A stretch of DNA of 64,000 bases from Tolypothrix sp. PCC 7712 (GTDB taxonomy: Bacteria > Cyanobacteriota > Cyanobacteriia > Cyanobacteriales > Nostocaceae). The stretch's first letter is position 1. Each line of letters begins with the position of its first letter. The position numbers and the translations under genes were made by a program. The stretch is from the NCBI RefSeq assembly GCF_025860405.1, contig NZ_CP063785.1, forward strand, positions 7,441,390 through 7,505,389, given 5' to 3'. Shown here one piece after another: positions 15,918 through 25,041 of this stretch. The notes beneath the pieces were generated by a model that was given only the letters and a program-made list of their open reading frames with translations, searched no databases and was not told where the DNA came from.

Positions 15918-16475
15918 ATGAACGACGATCGCAGCTACAGTTCCTTACTTGTACTCCCTTCAACTCAAGATTGGATGCAAGGTGTGCTGAGTGCCAAGGT
16001 CGTGCTGGTGATGTATGGAGACTATCAATGCTCTAAAAGTGCGGATGTTTACAGGATAATTCAAAGAATCAAACAAGAGCTGAGTGCTTCTTTTGGAGAA
16101 GATGATTTATGCTTTATCTTCCGTCATTTTCCGCAAGCACAGATTCATCCCCAAGCTCAACGGGCAGCCCAAGCAGCCGTTGCCGCTGCCGCTCAGGGAC
16201 AGTTTTGGTCAATGCACGACACTTTGTTTGCCCATCAACAGAAGTTAGAAAATGGTTATCTTGTAGAGTACGCCAATGATTTAGGGCTTGATATCCCTCA
16301 ATTTCTTAAAGAGTTGTCTAAACAAGTGCATATTGATCGTGTCAATGAAGATATCGAAAGTGGATGCAAGAGTGGAATAACGGCTACTCCAGCCCTATTT
16401 ATCAATAACATTCGATATACTGGGCGCTGGAAAATGGCAGAGTTGATGACAGCCATTGTTGCTGCAAGTCACTAA
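15918..16475 (+). CDS. DsbA-family thioredoxin-fold protein with CxxS site
   Basis: A 185-aa protein without signal peptide. The sequence VVLVMYGDYQCSKSADVY around residue 35 aligns with the YGDYQCPYC motif of DsbA-like proteins, but the second cysteine is serine (CSKS). The helical insert and the cis-proline loop GITATPALFINNI near 155 are conserved. A monothiol CxxS site fits glutathionylation, isomerase or trapping chemistry better than disulfide oxidation. The lack of an export signal suggests a cytoplasmic location. The ATG has no clear ribosome site. Family call is strong, activity uncertain. Confidence 0.85.
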   Translation: MNDDRSYSSLLVLPSTQDWMQGVLSAKVVLVMYGDYQCSKSADVYRIIQRIKQELSASFGEDDLCFIFRHFPQAQIHPQAQRAAQAAVAAAAQGQFWSMHDTLFAHQQKLENGYLVEYANDLGLDIPQFLKELSKQVHIDRVNEDIESGCKSGITATPALFINNIRYTGRWKMAELMTAIVAASH

Positions 16476-16491
16476 GCTCTATTCATATCTG

Positions 16492-16586
16492 ATACCAATT
16501 TGAAAAAAGAATGCGACAGATACACAGACCCAAAGCCTTATCCTGTCTAGATTCTTAATTTTGAATTTTGAATTTTGAATTGGTAT
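16492..16586. repeat. MITE-like element, copy 2 (ATACCAATT...AATTGGTAT)
   Basis: A 95-bp partner of the unit at 14817-14912, with the same nine-base inverted ends and the same TTTTGAA heptamers at the right end. The middle differs, so only the ends and the repeat tract are conserved. Confidence 0.75.
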
Positions 16587-16733
16587 GACTTGTTTGTTAG
16601 TGCTAGTAAGCTATCGAATGCGTGATGGCTAACTTTTGACTGTTTTGTGGAACTTAAGCGCCTCACTGGAATCACCCCAAAACAGGTTCGCTAACACGAT
16701 ACGAATTATTCATAGCGACAAACAGGAGAAAAG

Positions 16734-17192
16734 ATGATGAAATTAACTACAACACGACGCTCAATTTCTAGAATCACTGGGATGCTTGCTAAAACCACTC
16801 TATCAATCATCGTGATAACGGGAGTAGGTGGGGTTTTGCGAATGCATCCGGCGATCGCTACCCCTCCACCTCAACAATCTCCTATTCTTGTTGCAACCGC
16901 CTACACGGATCTCACATTGCCAACCTTGAGACAGGGCGATCGCGGTAGAAGAGTGCAAATGTTGCAGCAAATTCTCTTAGATAATGGGTTCTTAAATGCT
17001 GCTGGAGTCAGGTTGGGAAATCCGAGGGGTGCGGTTGTTGATGGTGCATTTGGCGCGATTACAGAATCTGCGGTGAGAGATTTACAACAACGCTACAACA
17101 TCCCCGTTACAGGACAGGTTAACCCTGTGACTTGGGAAGTGCTGGATATGCGGGAGAATCCCTATCGATCGCCGCTCCCCTGGAAAGTGTAA
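16734..17192 (+). CDS. Exported peptidoglycan-binding domain protein
   Basis: A 152-aa protein. Basic residues at 1-14 followed by a hydrophobic run to ~42 and AIA form an N-terminal signal peptide. Residues ~60-145 form one PG_binding_1 repeat (LRQGDRGRRVQMLQQILLDN, then DGAFGAITESAVRDLQQRYN and GQVNPVTWEVL). Such proteins dock in the cell wall; no enzymatic domain is attached. An AGGAGA ribosome site precedes two adjacent ATG codons; 16734 is used. It sits upstream of the CPBP protease genes on the same strand, but the base composition differs and co-regulation is not shown. Confidence 0.88.
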   Translation: MMKLTTTRRSISRITGMLAKTTLSIIVITGVGGVLRMHPAIATPPPQQSPILVATAYTDLTLPTLRQGDRGRRVQMLQQILLDNGFLNAAGVRLGNPRGAVVDGAFGAITESAVRDLQQRYNIPVTGQVNPVTWEVLDMRENPYRSPLPWKV

Positions 17193-17259
17193 GCGTCCTC
17201 CCAGGTAACTGGCGGTCAGATCCAAGCACTACATCCACGCACAAATCAAGGAGACACAG

Positions 17260-18207
17260 ATGAGGATTAAAGCAACCCAAGGACATCAGGGAAGCGGAAC
17301 GGAAGTGAAAGACGCGACTTACGTGGATGCTGCCGGGTGGGGTAAGTATCGGTGGTGGCGGTATGTTCTGGGGCTGATGATCATTCTCTTTGCCTGGATG
17401 ATCGTCGCTAACTTCGTTAGTGCGCTCGTCGCGCTCGCGCTCGGCGGCAAAGAGGGTGTCGCGGCGCTCAGTCGGCTGGATTACGCCGCGTTCGGTTCTG
17501 TGGGAGGTTTCGTCGTAGTCATGGCAGGTTTTCCGATGTTCCTCGCAGGAATTCTCATCGCCGTCTCCCTCATTCACCAGCGTCATCCCCGAACGCTCGT
17601 GACGGCGCGGGAGAGGATCAGTTGGACTCGCATCGGTCACGGCTTCGTGGCTGGGTTCGTGCCGTGGGTTCTGCTCGGCGGGCTAGGGCAGTACCTCCTC
17701 TACCCCAATAGCTTCTCCTTCAACTCAGACCTTAAGACGTTCGCGCTCTTCGTGCCTTTGGCACTAGTCATCACCGCAATCCAGACGACCACCGAGGAGC
17801 TTTTCTTTCGCGGGTACATCGTGCAGGGTGCGAGCCTGATCTGGTCGAACCGCATGTTTCTGGCGATCGTCTCAGCCGCGATCTTCACCCTGCCGCACGC
17901 CACCAACCCAGAGTCACAGGAGGGTGGCTGGATCGGGATGTTCCTCGGCTACTTCGTCGGCACGGGTCTATTATATGCGGTCGTTTCATTGATCGACGGC
18001 ACTACCGAGCTTGCGATCGGCGCGCACTTCGCCAACAATCTCGCGTACTTTCTCTTGTTCAACTGGTCTGGAAGCTTCTTCACCACGCCAGCGCTGTTCA
18101 GCATCAGCGAGTACCATGCGAGATTCTATGACATCACCTCTCTTGTGCTGATTCCTGTTTTCCTCGTAATCGTTTTCCGGGTGTTCAAACGCAATAAGGC
18201 ATCTTAA
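17260..18207 (+). CDS. CPBP intramembrane metalloprotease, tandem copy 1
   Basis: A 315-aa membrane protein with about eight hydrophobic segments. CPBP (CAAX protease/bacteriocin-processing) motifs are present: E179-E180 in TTEELFFRGYIVQG, a histidine in IFTLPHATNP, and HFANN near 255. The first ~25 residues (MRIKATQGHQGSGTEVKDAT) are polar and precede TM1. A strong CAAGGAGA ribosome site is present. A paralogue with the same N-terminus and the same upstream block follows 120 bp later. The gene is visibly more GC-rich than its surroundings, which suggests transfer from a higher-GC donor. Possible roles include maturation of a prenylated or double-glycine peptide, or bacteriocin self-immunity; no substrate is evident. 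Confidence 0.9.
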   Translation: MRIKATQGHQGSGTEVKDATYVDAAGWGKYRWWRYVLGLMIILFAWMIVANFVSALVALALGGKEGVAALSRLDYAAFGSVGGFVVVMAGFPMFLAGILIAVSLIHQRHPRTLVTARERISWTRIGHGFVAGFVPWVLLGGLGQYLLYPNSFSFNSDLKTFALFVPLALVITAIQTTTEELFFRGYIVQGASLIWSNRMFLAIVSAAIFTLPHATNPESQEGGWIGMFLGYFVGTGLLYAVVSLIDGTTELAIGAHFANNLAYFLLFNWSGSFFTTPALFSISEYHARFYDITSLVLIPVFLVIVFRVFKRNKAS

Positions 18208-18328
18208 CTCGTTTCCCAGAGCTACCGGAACGCTCTTCGGTAATCCCGTCAAATCCTGAAAACAATCGCAAAGGCAACTAGCGACCAGATCCAAGTACCA
18301 CATCCACGCACCGGTAAAGGAGATAAAG

Positions 18329-19288
18329 ATGAGGATCAAAGCAACTAAAGGAAAGCAGGGAATCGGGACGGAAGTGAAAGACGCGACTTACGTGGAGGCT
18401 GCCCGTTGGGGCAAGTATCGGGAGTGGCGGTATGTTCTGGGATTGGTGGTCATACTCTTTTCGTGGCTGGTTATCGGGAGTCTGGCCAGCGTATTCGTCG
18501 CGTTCGCGCTCAGCGGCCAGCCGGATTACTCCGTGCTTGATCCCTTTGGGAAGTTCCTGTTTGTTATGGCAGGTTTCCCGTTTTTCCTCGCGGGGGTTCT
18601 CATCGCCGTTACCCTTATCCACCGCCGCCACCCCCGAACGCTGATTACGGCGCGGGAAAAGATTAGCTGGCGGCGTGTCGGTCACGGGTTTGTGGCGTGG
18701 TTCGTGCCATTCTGCCTGATCGGTGGGCTGGGACAGTACTTCTTCTACCCTGACACCTTCTCCTTCAACTCCGACCTCACGACATTCGTGCGCTTCGTGC
18801 CGATCGCACTGGTTCTCACCGCGATCCAGACCACTACTGAAGAGCTTTTCTTTCGCGGATACATCGTGCAGGGCGCGAGCATTGTTTGGACTAACCGCAT
18901 CTTTGTGGCGATCGTGCCAGCCGCGATCTTCACCCTGCCGCACCTCCTCAACCCGGAGGCGATCGCCGGCGGCTGGCTCACGGTATTCTTCACCTACTTC
19001 CTCGTTCCGGGTCTGGTATGGACTGTGGTCTCGCTAGTGGACGGAACCACCGAACTCGCCATTGGCGTACACTTCGCGAACAACATCGGCGGCATACTCC
19101 TGATCAACATCACTGGAAGTGCCATGACCACACCGGCTTTGTTCACAGTCAGCGAGTACCACGCGACCTACGGGGCGCTATCAGTACTGGTTGCAATACC
19201 TGTGTTTCTGGCGATCGCCTACAAGGTGTTCAAACGCGACGAGGCATCCGAACCCGTTTCCCAGAGCCACCACAAGGGTCGTCGGTGA
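18329..19288 (+). CDS. CPBP intramembrane metalloprotease, tandem copy 2
   Basis: A 319-aa paralogue of the gene at 17260. It shares MRIKAT, GTEVKDATYV, the WRYVLGL start of TM1, E171-E172 in TTEELFFRGYIVQG, FTLPHLLNPE and HFANNIGG. The upstream ~50 bp (AGATCCAAG and CACATCCACGCAC, then GGAGA) also match copy 1, so the duplication included the leader. Divergence in the loops shows it is not recent. GC-rich like copy 1. The membrane topology and predicted zinc ligands are intact, so both copies could be active. Confidence 0.9.
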   Translation: MRIKATKGKQGIGTEVKDATYVEAARWGKYREWRYVLGLVVILFSWLVIGSLASVFVAFALSGQPDYSVLDPFGKFLFVMAGFPFFLAGVLIAVTLIHRRHPRTLITAREKISWRRVGHGFVAWFVPFCLIGGLGQYFFYPDTFSFNSDLTTFVRFVPIALVLTAIQTTTEELFFRGYIVQGASIVWTNRIFVAIVPAAIFTLPHLLNPEAIAGGWLTVFFTYFLVPGLVWTVVSLVDGTTELAIGVHFANNIGGILLINITGSAMTTPALFTVSEYHATYGALSVLVAIPVFLAIAYKVFKRDEASEPVSQSHHKGRR

Positions 19289-19409
19289 TCTCGTCAGTGC
19301 TCGGTCTGGACTGCTGTCATTGTTCACGTCGTTTTCAACTTGCCCACAATTCCGGTGATGGTAGCTGCTTTTATGGGCTGATAGGAAGGATCATCTGGAG
19401 GTTAAACCA

Positions 19410-20201
19410 ATGGCAATTCTGAAACAATTCGGGATTTTATTTGTATTGGGCAGTGTGGGAATTGTCATGTTCACGATCGCGTCTATTCCTTTAGTCGAGC
19501 AACAGTTAGCGAAACTGTCTCCAGAAATACTGGAAAAAGTGCCACCATTGGGGATTTTAATGCTTCTGCAAGGACTACAGTATTCAATTCTACTGGCAAT
19601 CAGCATTCTAATTGGAATTAGTTGTGCCTATCGTGTTGGATTAAGCTCCCATTTGATTGATCATTGGGTGTTTCACACCGCTAAGTCTCCATCTTTTACC
19701 GTTGAGATGAAGTGGAGCTTGGGTGTGGGTGCAGCTGCAGCGATCGTTCTCTTGTTGCTCGATCAGTTGATGCAACCTGTCCTACCTGAAGCGCTACGGG
19801 CAGCAAATAATACAGAGCCAAGTTGGTTGAATTTGCTCACAGCAATGTTCTATGGTGGCATTACTGAGGAAATTTTGATGCGCTGGGGTTTAATGTCGCT
19901 GCTGGTTTGGATCGCGTGGAAAGGGCTAAAACAAGGCGTTACGTTGCCAAGTCAAGGGATTTACCAGGGTGCGATCGTTCTAGCCGCGTTAGTATTTGGA
20001 CTACTACACCTGCCAGCGACTGCCGCGATCGTTCCTCTCACTCCAGTTGTGATTATTCGGGCGTTGTTACTGAATGGGATTGTGGGGATTGCGTTTGGCT
20101 GGCTCTTTTGGCAATACTCGCTTGAGGCTGCAATGTTAGCCCATGTCAGCTTTCATGCTTTTGCCTCTGTTCTTAGCGGTTTACTGGCAAGGTTGGCTTA
20201 A
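19410..20201 (+). CDS. CPBP intramembrane metalloprotease (third, divergent)
   Basis: A 263-aa membrane protein of the CPBP family. E153-E154 lie in GGITEEILMRWGLM, the first histidine in FGLLHLPATAA, and the second in MLAHVSFHAFASV. It lacks the polar N-terminus of the two preceding copies and has local base composition with GCGATCGT/HIP1-like words, so it is probably native and not part of the tandem duplication. A GGAGG ribosome site precedes the ATG at a suitable distance. Function beyond membrane proteolysis is unknown. Confidence 0.88.
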   Translation: MAILKQFGILFVLGSVGIVMFTIASIPLVEQQLAKLSPEILEKVPPLGILMLLQGLQYSILLAISILIGISCAYRVGLSSHLIDHWVFHTAKSPSFTVEMKWSLGVGAAAAIVLLLLDQLMQPVLPEALRAANNTEPSWLNLLTAMFYGGITEEILMRWGLMSLLVWIAWKGLKQGVTLPSQGIYQGAIVLAALVFGLLHLPATAAIVPLTPVVIIRALLLNGIVGIAFGWLFWQYSLEAAMLAHVSFHAFASVLSGLLARLA

Positions 20202-20329
20202 GTTTTGGAATAGATATCGTAGGGCTAGTACTGCCCACAAAGCTTTACCGTGAAAGGTTTTAAAAATGGTGGGCGATGCCCACTACTTGAATTGATGCTC
20301 AACTTTACAGTTTTAAGGTGGTAAATCAA

Positions 20330-20617
20330 ATGATTCAGTGCAAAGATTTTGCACCTCGGATTACTGAACGGGGACCCTTCGGCGGAGCTTCCGATTATGA
20401 ATCCTTCTCTGAGGTTGTGAGTGCTGCAAATCAGTGGATCGCAAGTACAACGATACAGGTGATCAATGTTGAAACTGTTGTTTTACCCGATCGGATTGAA
20501 GGCACAAGTGATGATGTCTACGGAGTGACGACCAGTAATGCTTTCCACCCAGTGATGATCAGTCAGGGTCTAGCAATCAATTGCTTTCAATGTGTGCGTG
20601 TGTGGTACAGAGAATAA
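20330..20617 (+). CDS. Small conserved hypothetical protein
   Basis: A ~95-aa soluble protein (start at ATG 20330, with AAGGTGG nine bases before; a GTG at 20318 overlaps that site and is less likely). The sequence is mixed alpha/beta with a VINVETVVLP strand and a C-terminal GLAINCFQCVRVWY. The pattern of conserved tryptophan and a strand pair is reminiscent of small proteins in cyanobacterial accessory DNA, but I do not recognise the family. No catalytic motif is visible. Confidence 0.6.
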   Translation: MIQCKDFAPRITERGPFGGASDYESFSEVVSAANQWIASTTIQVINVETVVLPDRIEGTSDDVYGVTTSNAFHPVMISQGLAINCFQCVRVWYRE

Positions 20618-20637
20618 GCTTCACTGGAGAAGAAATA

Positions 20638-21015
20638 ATGAAACGATTTACCTTGTTTACTTTTCTTTACCTCGCGCTGGGAGTTTGCCTGAGTGCGATC
20701 GCACTTGGATACCCAAACCTGCCTTCGGGTTCTCAAAGAAGCTTGTTCATCAGTGCAGGAACTTCCTACATTTTTTGTCTCCTCAGCACCTTCCCATTTT
20801 GGCGCGAGAGGACGATCCGCTTCTATCGCAGACGGAATTCAGCAGTAATTCTACCCTGGTTGGTGATTGGATTCTATATTGTTTGGATGATCTGGGAGGT
20901 TCAGAGTCAGAACTGGACGATGGAAGCCATTTTAGGAGCATTTTCGCGGCTAATAGTTGTCTTACCGTTTGTAGAACTCATTGTGATTACATGGCAAGTG
21001 AATTCTGAGCATTAG
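20638..21015 (+). CDS. Small integral membrane protein
   Basis: A 125-aa protein with four hydrophobic segments (~7-28, 38-55, 75-92, 100-120). The ATG at 20638 has GGAGAAG just upstream; a TTG 57 bases earlier extends the frame but has no ribosome site. It starts 20 bp after the preceding small gene, so the two may be co-transcribed. No family recognised. Confidence 0.65.
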   Translation: MKRFTLFTFLYLALGVCLSAIALGYPNLPSGSQRSLFISAGTSYIFCLLSTFPFWRERTIRFYRRRNSAVILPWLVIGFYIVWMIWEVQSQNWTMEAILGAFSRLIVVLPFVELIVITWQVNSEH

Positions 21016-21093
21016 TGTCTAAATCGGATGATGCCGAAACAAACTCGTTTCAGCAACGCGAGATAGAGCCAAACGTACTACATAAGGAACACC

Positions 21094-21840
21094 ATGAATA
21101 AGCCCAAGTTTTTGAGTAATAATAGGCTGTGGTGGAAGTTGACTACTTTTGAAACTTATTTCTTCAGCCCCAAGTTTTTCCTATTGCCTCTTTACTCTTA
21201 CCCGCTAATGCAAATCAATTCTAAAATCAAAGCGGACGGCAAGATAAAATCCAATAAACATCTGAAAAAACTATTAGTATCATCATTCAACATGGAAGAA
21301 AAGTTTTTGGAACCACTAACTTCAAACTCTCTTACTCAAAAGTTGCAAATATTTTCTTCCGAAGAAGTAGAATTATCGCTGAACATCAATAATATCTCCT
21401 ACTCAGTCAAACTAGAACCTCGCGTTACTTTACTGGATGCACTTCGAGAGAAGCTGGGTTTGATGGGCACTAAAAAAGCTTGCGATCGTGGTGAATGTGG
21501 AGCATGTACTATTCTAGTCAATGGTCGCCGAATTAACTCCTGTATGACTCTAGCAATAATGCATATCGACGCTGAAATTACCACAATTGAGGGATTAGCT
21601 CAAGATAGCCAACTCCACCCCATGCAAACAGCTTTCATTACCTATGATGCTTTTCAATGTGGTTACTGCACATCGGGTCAAATTGTATCAGCCGTAGGAA
21701 TGATATTAGAAGAACCACCAAAATCTGAGGCAGAAATTCGAGAAAAAATGAGTGGAAACCTTTGCCGTTGTGGAGCATATCCAAATATTATTGCGGCGAT
21801 TCAGGATGTGCTAGAGGAAATGGAAAATGCAGCCATTTAG
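21094..21840 (+). CDS. Aldehyde oxidoreductase, [2Fe-2S] subunit (PaoA/YagT-like)
   Basis: The C-terminal ~155 residues are a xanthine-oxidase-family small subunit: the plant-ferredoxin cluster motif CDRGECGAC plus a downstream Cys, and the second cluster CGYCTSGQ ... GNLCRCGAYPN. The N-terminal ~66 residues (from ATG 21094, which has an AAGGA site) are unusual, basic and aromatic, with no twin-arginine; an internal ATG at 21292 would give a normal-length subunit without ribosome site. It passes electrons from the molybdenum centre to FAD. The next gene starts 14 bp before its stop, so the three subunits form one operon. Confidence 0.9.
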   Translation: MNKPKFLSNNRLWWKLTTFETYFFSPKFFLLPLYSYPLMQINSKIKADGKIKSNKHLKKLLVSSFNMEEKFLEPLTSNSLTQKLQIFSSEEVELSLNINNISYSVKLEPRVTLLDALREKLGLMGTKKACDRGECGACTILVNGRRINSCMTLAIMHIDAEITTIEGLAQDSQLHPMQTAFITYDAFQCGYCTSGQIVSAVGMILEEPPKSEAEIREKMSGNLCRCGAYPNIIAAIQDVLEEMENAAI

Positions 21841-22804
21841 TTATGCTAAAGTTACTTCCCGAGATGCGGCGATCGCTACAGTTGAACAAGACGAAACTGC
21901 TGCATTTATCGCTGGTGGCACGGATTTACTGGGATTAATGAAAGATGGAGTCCAAACAGCGAATATATTAATTGATATTAATAATTTGCCATTAGCAGAT
22001 ATTGTATCTCTTACGAATGGAATCCGGATTGGTGCAATCTCTCGGATGAGTGATGTAGCTTTTCATCCCAAAATTCAGCAATGTTATCCAGTAATTAGCC
22101 AAGCATTGTTACAAAGTGCTTCACCGCAACTACGAAATATGGCAACAGTGGGCGGTAATTTACTACAACGAGTCCGTTGTGGCTACTTTCGCGATCCGGT
22201 TTTTCCTTGTAATAAGCGCACCCCAGGTTTAGGTTGTGCCGCAATTACAGGCTACAATCGAATGCACGCTATTTTCGGAGCAAGTGAACATTGTATTGCC
22301 GTTCATCCTTCCGATTTAGCTGTAGCATTAACGGCATTAGATGCGATAATTTACATCCAAGGGGTAGAAAAAGAACGTCAAATTTCAATTCATGATTTTT
22401 ATCTCTTACCAGGTGATACACCAGAAAAAGAAACCGTATTGCAGCCTGGAGAATTAATCATTGCTATTGAAGTTCCAAATTCTGTATATAAATCCTATTA
22501 TTTAAAAGTTAGAGATCGGGCTTCCTACCAATTTGCTCTCGTTTCTGTAGCTATTGTCGTAGAGTTAGAACAGGACATAATTCAATCAGCACGAATCGCT
22601 TTTGGTGGGGTAGCACCCAAACCTTGGCGTGCCAGGGATGCTGAGGAATTTCTCAAAGGTAAAGCAATTAATGAAGCTACCTTTAAAGCCGCAGGAGAAG
22701 CAGCTGTTAAAGAAGCAGAACCGCAAACACATAATGAATTCAAAATTGAATTAGTCAAAGGCGCTTTGGTACGTGCGCTTTCAGTTGTGACAGAAAAATT
22801 ATGA
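21827..22804 (+). CDS. Aldehyde oxidoreductase, FAD/[4Fe-4S] subunit (PaoB/YagS-like)
   Basis: A 325-aa FAD-binding subunit of the xanthine dehydrogenase family. FAD-site words are FIAGGTDLLGLMKDG and ATVGGNLLQR. After the second comes a cysteine-rich insert (RCGYFRDPVFPCNKR, GLGC, then SEHC), four cysteines in the spacing that holds an extra [4Fe-4S] cluster in E. coli PaoB; ordinary CoxM/XdhB lacks it. This favours the PaoABC branch. It overlaps both neighbours (14 bp and 4 bp). Confidence 0.9.
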   Translation: MQPFSYAKVTSRDAAIATVEQDETAAFIAGGTDLLGLMKDGVQTANILIDINNLPLADIVSLTNGIRIGAISRMSDVAFHPKIQQCYPVISQALLQSASPQLRNMATVGGNLLQRVRCGYFRDPVFPCNKRTPGLGCAAITGYNRMHAIFGASEHCIAVHPSDLAVALTALDAIIYIQGVEKERQISIHDFYLLPGDTPEKETVLQPGELIIAIEVPNSVYKSYYLKVRDRASYQFALVSVAIVVELEQDIIQSARIAFGGVAPKPWRARDAEEFLKGKAINEATFKAAGEAAVKEAEPQTHNEFKIELVKGALVRALSVVTEKL

Positions 22805-25005
22805 ATAAAATTATCGGTAAACCACTTGATCGCGTTGATGGCAAACTCAAAGTTACTGGAGAAGCACCCTACACAGCCGATGTTGCTATAGAAAATTTAA
22901 CTTATGGAGTGATTTTTCAAAGTGCGATCGCCAACGGTAAAATTATCCAAATAGATACATCCGCCGCCGCAGTTGTTCCTGGTGTGATAGATATCATTAC
23001 TTACCAACAAACTCCATCTCTAATCAAAATCCCCTTATTTTCGCCGCCACAACCTCAGCCAACCGCAAAAGACGATAATATTTACTACGATGGTCAACAT
23101 TTGGGGATTGTAATTGCCCAAACTTTAGAACAAGCCCAAACCGCCGCCTCCTTAGTTAAAATTATCTACGAAGAAGCATTGCCTACAGTCACAATGGCAG
23201 ATGCAGAGATATTTGAACCCGAATCAATATTCTTTGGCATTATGCCAGGTAAAATCACCAGAGGGGATGTTGAAGCTGCAAAAGCTCAAGCGGATGTCCT
23301 GGTGGAGCAAATTTATACCACACCAATGGAACATCATAATCCCCTTGAACCTTCTGCAACGATCGCAATCTGGGAAGGAGATAATTTGACGCTGTATGAA
23401 ACTACTCAAGGCATTTCAGCAACCCAAAAAGCGATCGCATCTGTTCTGAATATTCCTCAAGAAAATGTCCGTGTGATCTCTAAATATTTAGGCGGCGGAT
23501 TTGGTTGTAAGGCATTGTTGCGATCGCATACTATTTTAGCGGCGATCGCATCTCGTCAAGTAAAACGCCCTGTAAAAGTTGTGCTAACGCGATCGCAAAT
23601 GTACACTGCTTGCGGACACAGATCCCAAACTCAGCAGCAGCTAACGCTAGGTGCAACCACCGAAGGTAAACTAACCGTTATTCATCACATTGGCACATGC
23701 TTAACATCGCTATATGATGACTTTGTAGAACCAGTTGGTGCAGCAACAACAATGATGTATGCCTGTCCAAATCTGGAAATTAAATACCGTTTAGCACGTA
23801 TCAACGCTGCCACACCAACCTTTATGCGTGGCCCAGGAAAAGCGACAGGGATGTTTGCCCTAGAGTCAGCAATGGATGAACTAGCATACACCTTAAATAT
23901 TGACCCAATTGAACTAAGACTAAAAAATCATGCAGATATCGATCCCCACAAAGGATTACCTTGGTCAAGTAAATTCCTCAAAGAATGTTACCAGAAAGGG
24001 GGAGAAATTTTTGGTTGGTGCCAACGCAACCCAATTCCCCGTTCCATGCGAGATGGTTATTTCCTAATTGGTTGGGGAATGGCTAGTGCGACATTTCCCA
24101 CTAATGTTGGAACTGCATCAGTCAAAGTAGAAATTTTTGCTAGTGGAGAGGTGCGGCTACAAAGTGGAACCCAAGATATTGGTACAGGTACTTATACCGT
24201 AATGACGCAGGTGGCTGCTGAGGTATTAGGTTTACCAGTGCAGTTTGAACTAGGTGATAGCAATTTTCCGAAAGCGCCCATTACGGGTAACTCAATTACA
24301 GTTGCTAGTGTTTCCCCGGCGGTGTATAAAGCTGCGATCGCTGCACGGGATAGAATCATCCAAATGGCGAGCAAAGATCCAAATTCTCCACTTTATCAAT
24401 CTCAAGCAGAAGATATTAGCGTGGAGTCAGGGCAAATATTTTTAAAACACGATCATTCCAGAAGAGACAGCTACACCGATATTCTGCGCCGTCACAAATT
24501 AGAAAGTTTAGAAGTCACAGAGCAAGCCTCACTCAGCCCTGAGGGTAAGCAATACGCCAAACACTCATTTGGTGCAATTTTTGTGGAAGTAGCAGTCGAT
24601 GAAGTGTTGGGAGAAATCAAAGTTAGACGTTGCGTAGGAGTTTATGATGCAGGACGAATTCTCAACTTCAAGACAGCGCGAAGTCAGGTTCTTGGCGGGA
24701 TTACATGGGGAATCGGTATGGCGCTGATGGAGAAAACTGTAATGGATACAAATCAGGGCAGAATAGTTAATGCTAACCTTTCTGATTACCTGATTCCCGT
24801 TCATGCAGATATTCCAAATATAGAAGTACAATTTATTGGGGAACCAGATCCTTATGTGAATACTCTAGGAACAAAAAGCTTGGGTGAACTTCCGATTGTT
24901 GGGGTAGCAGCAGCTATATCTAATGCGGTTTATCATGCCACAGGGAAACGGATTCGTGACCTACCAATTACACTAGACAAGTTGTCTGAATCCATAATTG
25001 ATTAG
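22801..25005 (+). CDS. Aldehyde oxidoreductase, molybdenum cofactor subunit (PaoC/YagR-like)
   Basis: A 734-aa catalytic subunit. Residues ~1-120 are the hammerhead domain (GKPLDRVDGKLKVTGEAPYT). The Moco-binding part follows with GGGFGCK near 230, FMRGPGKATGMFALE near 345, and the conserved glutamate motif GTKSLGELPIVG near the C-terminus. The start codon overlaps the FAD-subunit stop as ATGA. The complex oxidises aromatic or aliphatic aldehydes to acids. No XdhC-type maturation gene is in this window, so it must act from elsewhere. Substrate cannot be told from sequence. Confidence 0.92.
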   Translation: MNKIIGKPLDRVDGKLKVTGEAPYTADVAIENLTYGVIFQSAIANGKIIQIDTSAAAVVPGVIDIITYQQTPSLIKIPLFSPPQPQPTAKDDNIYYDGQHLGIVIAQTLEQAQTAASLVKIIYEEALPTVTMADAEIFEPESIFFGIMPGKITRGDVEAAKAQADVLVEQIYTTPMEHHNPLEPSATIAIWEGDNLTLYETTQGISATQKAIASVLNIPQENVRVISKYLGGGFGCKALLRSHTILAAIASRQVKRPVKVVLTRSQMYTACGHRSQTQQQLTLGATTEGKLTVIHHIGTCLTSLYDDFVEPVGAATTMMYACPNLEIKYRLARINAATPTFMRGPGKATGMFALESAMDELAYTLNIDPIELRLKNHADIDPHKGLPWSSKFLKECYQKGGEIFGWCQRNPIPRSMRDGYFLIGWGMASATFPTNVGTASVKVEIFASGEVRLQSGTQDIGTGTYTVMTQVAAEVLGLPVQFELGDSNFPKAPITGNSITVASVSPAVYKAAIAARDRIIQMASKDPNSPLYQSQAEDISVESGQIFLKHDHSRRDSYTDILRRHKLESLEVTEQASLSPEGKQYAKHSFGAIFVEVAVDEVLGEIKVRRCVGVYDAGRILNFKTARSQVLGGITWGIGMALMEKTVMDTNQGRIVNANLSDYLIPVHADIPNIEVQFIGEPDPYVNTLGTKSLGELPIVGVAAAISNAVYHATGKRIRDLPITLDKLSESIID

Positions 25006-25041
25006 AATTTATGGCGTTGCTGAATGAAGGGATGAATCAAT

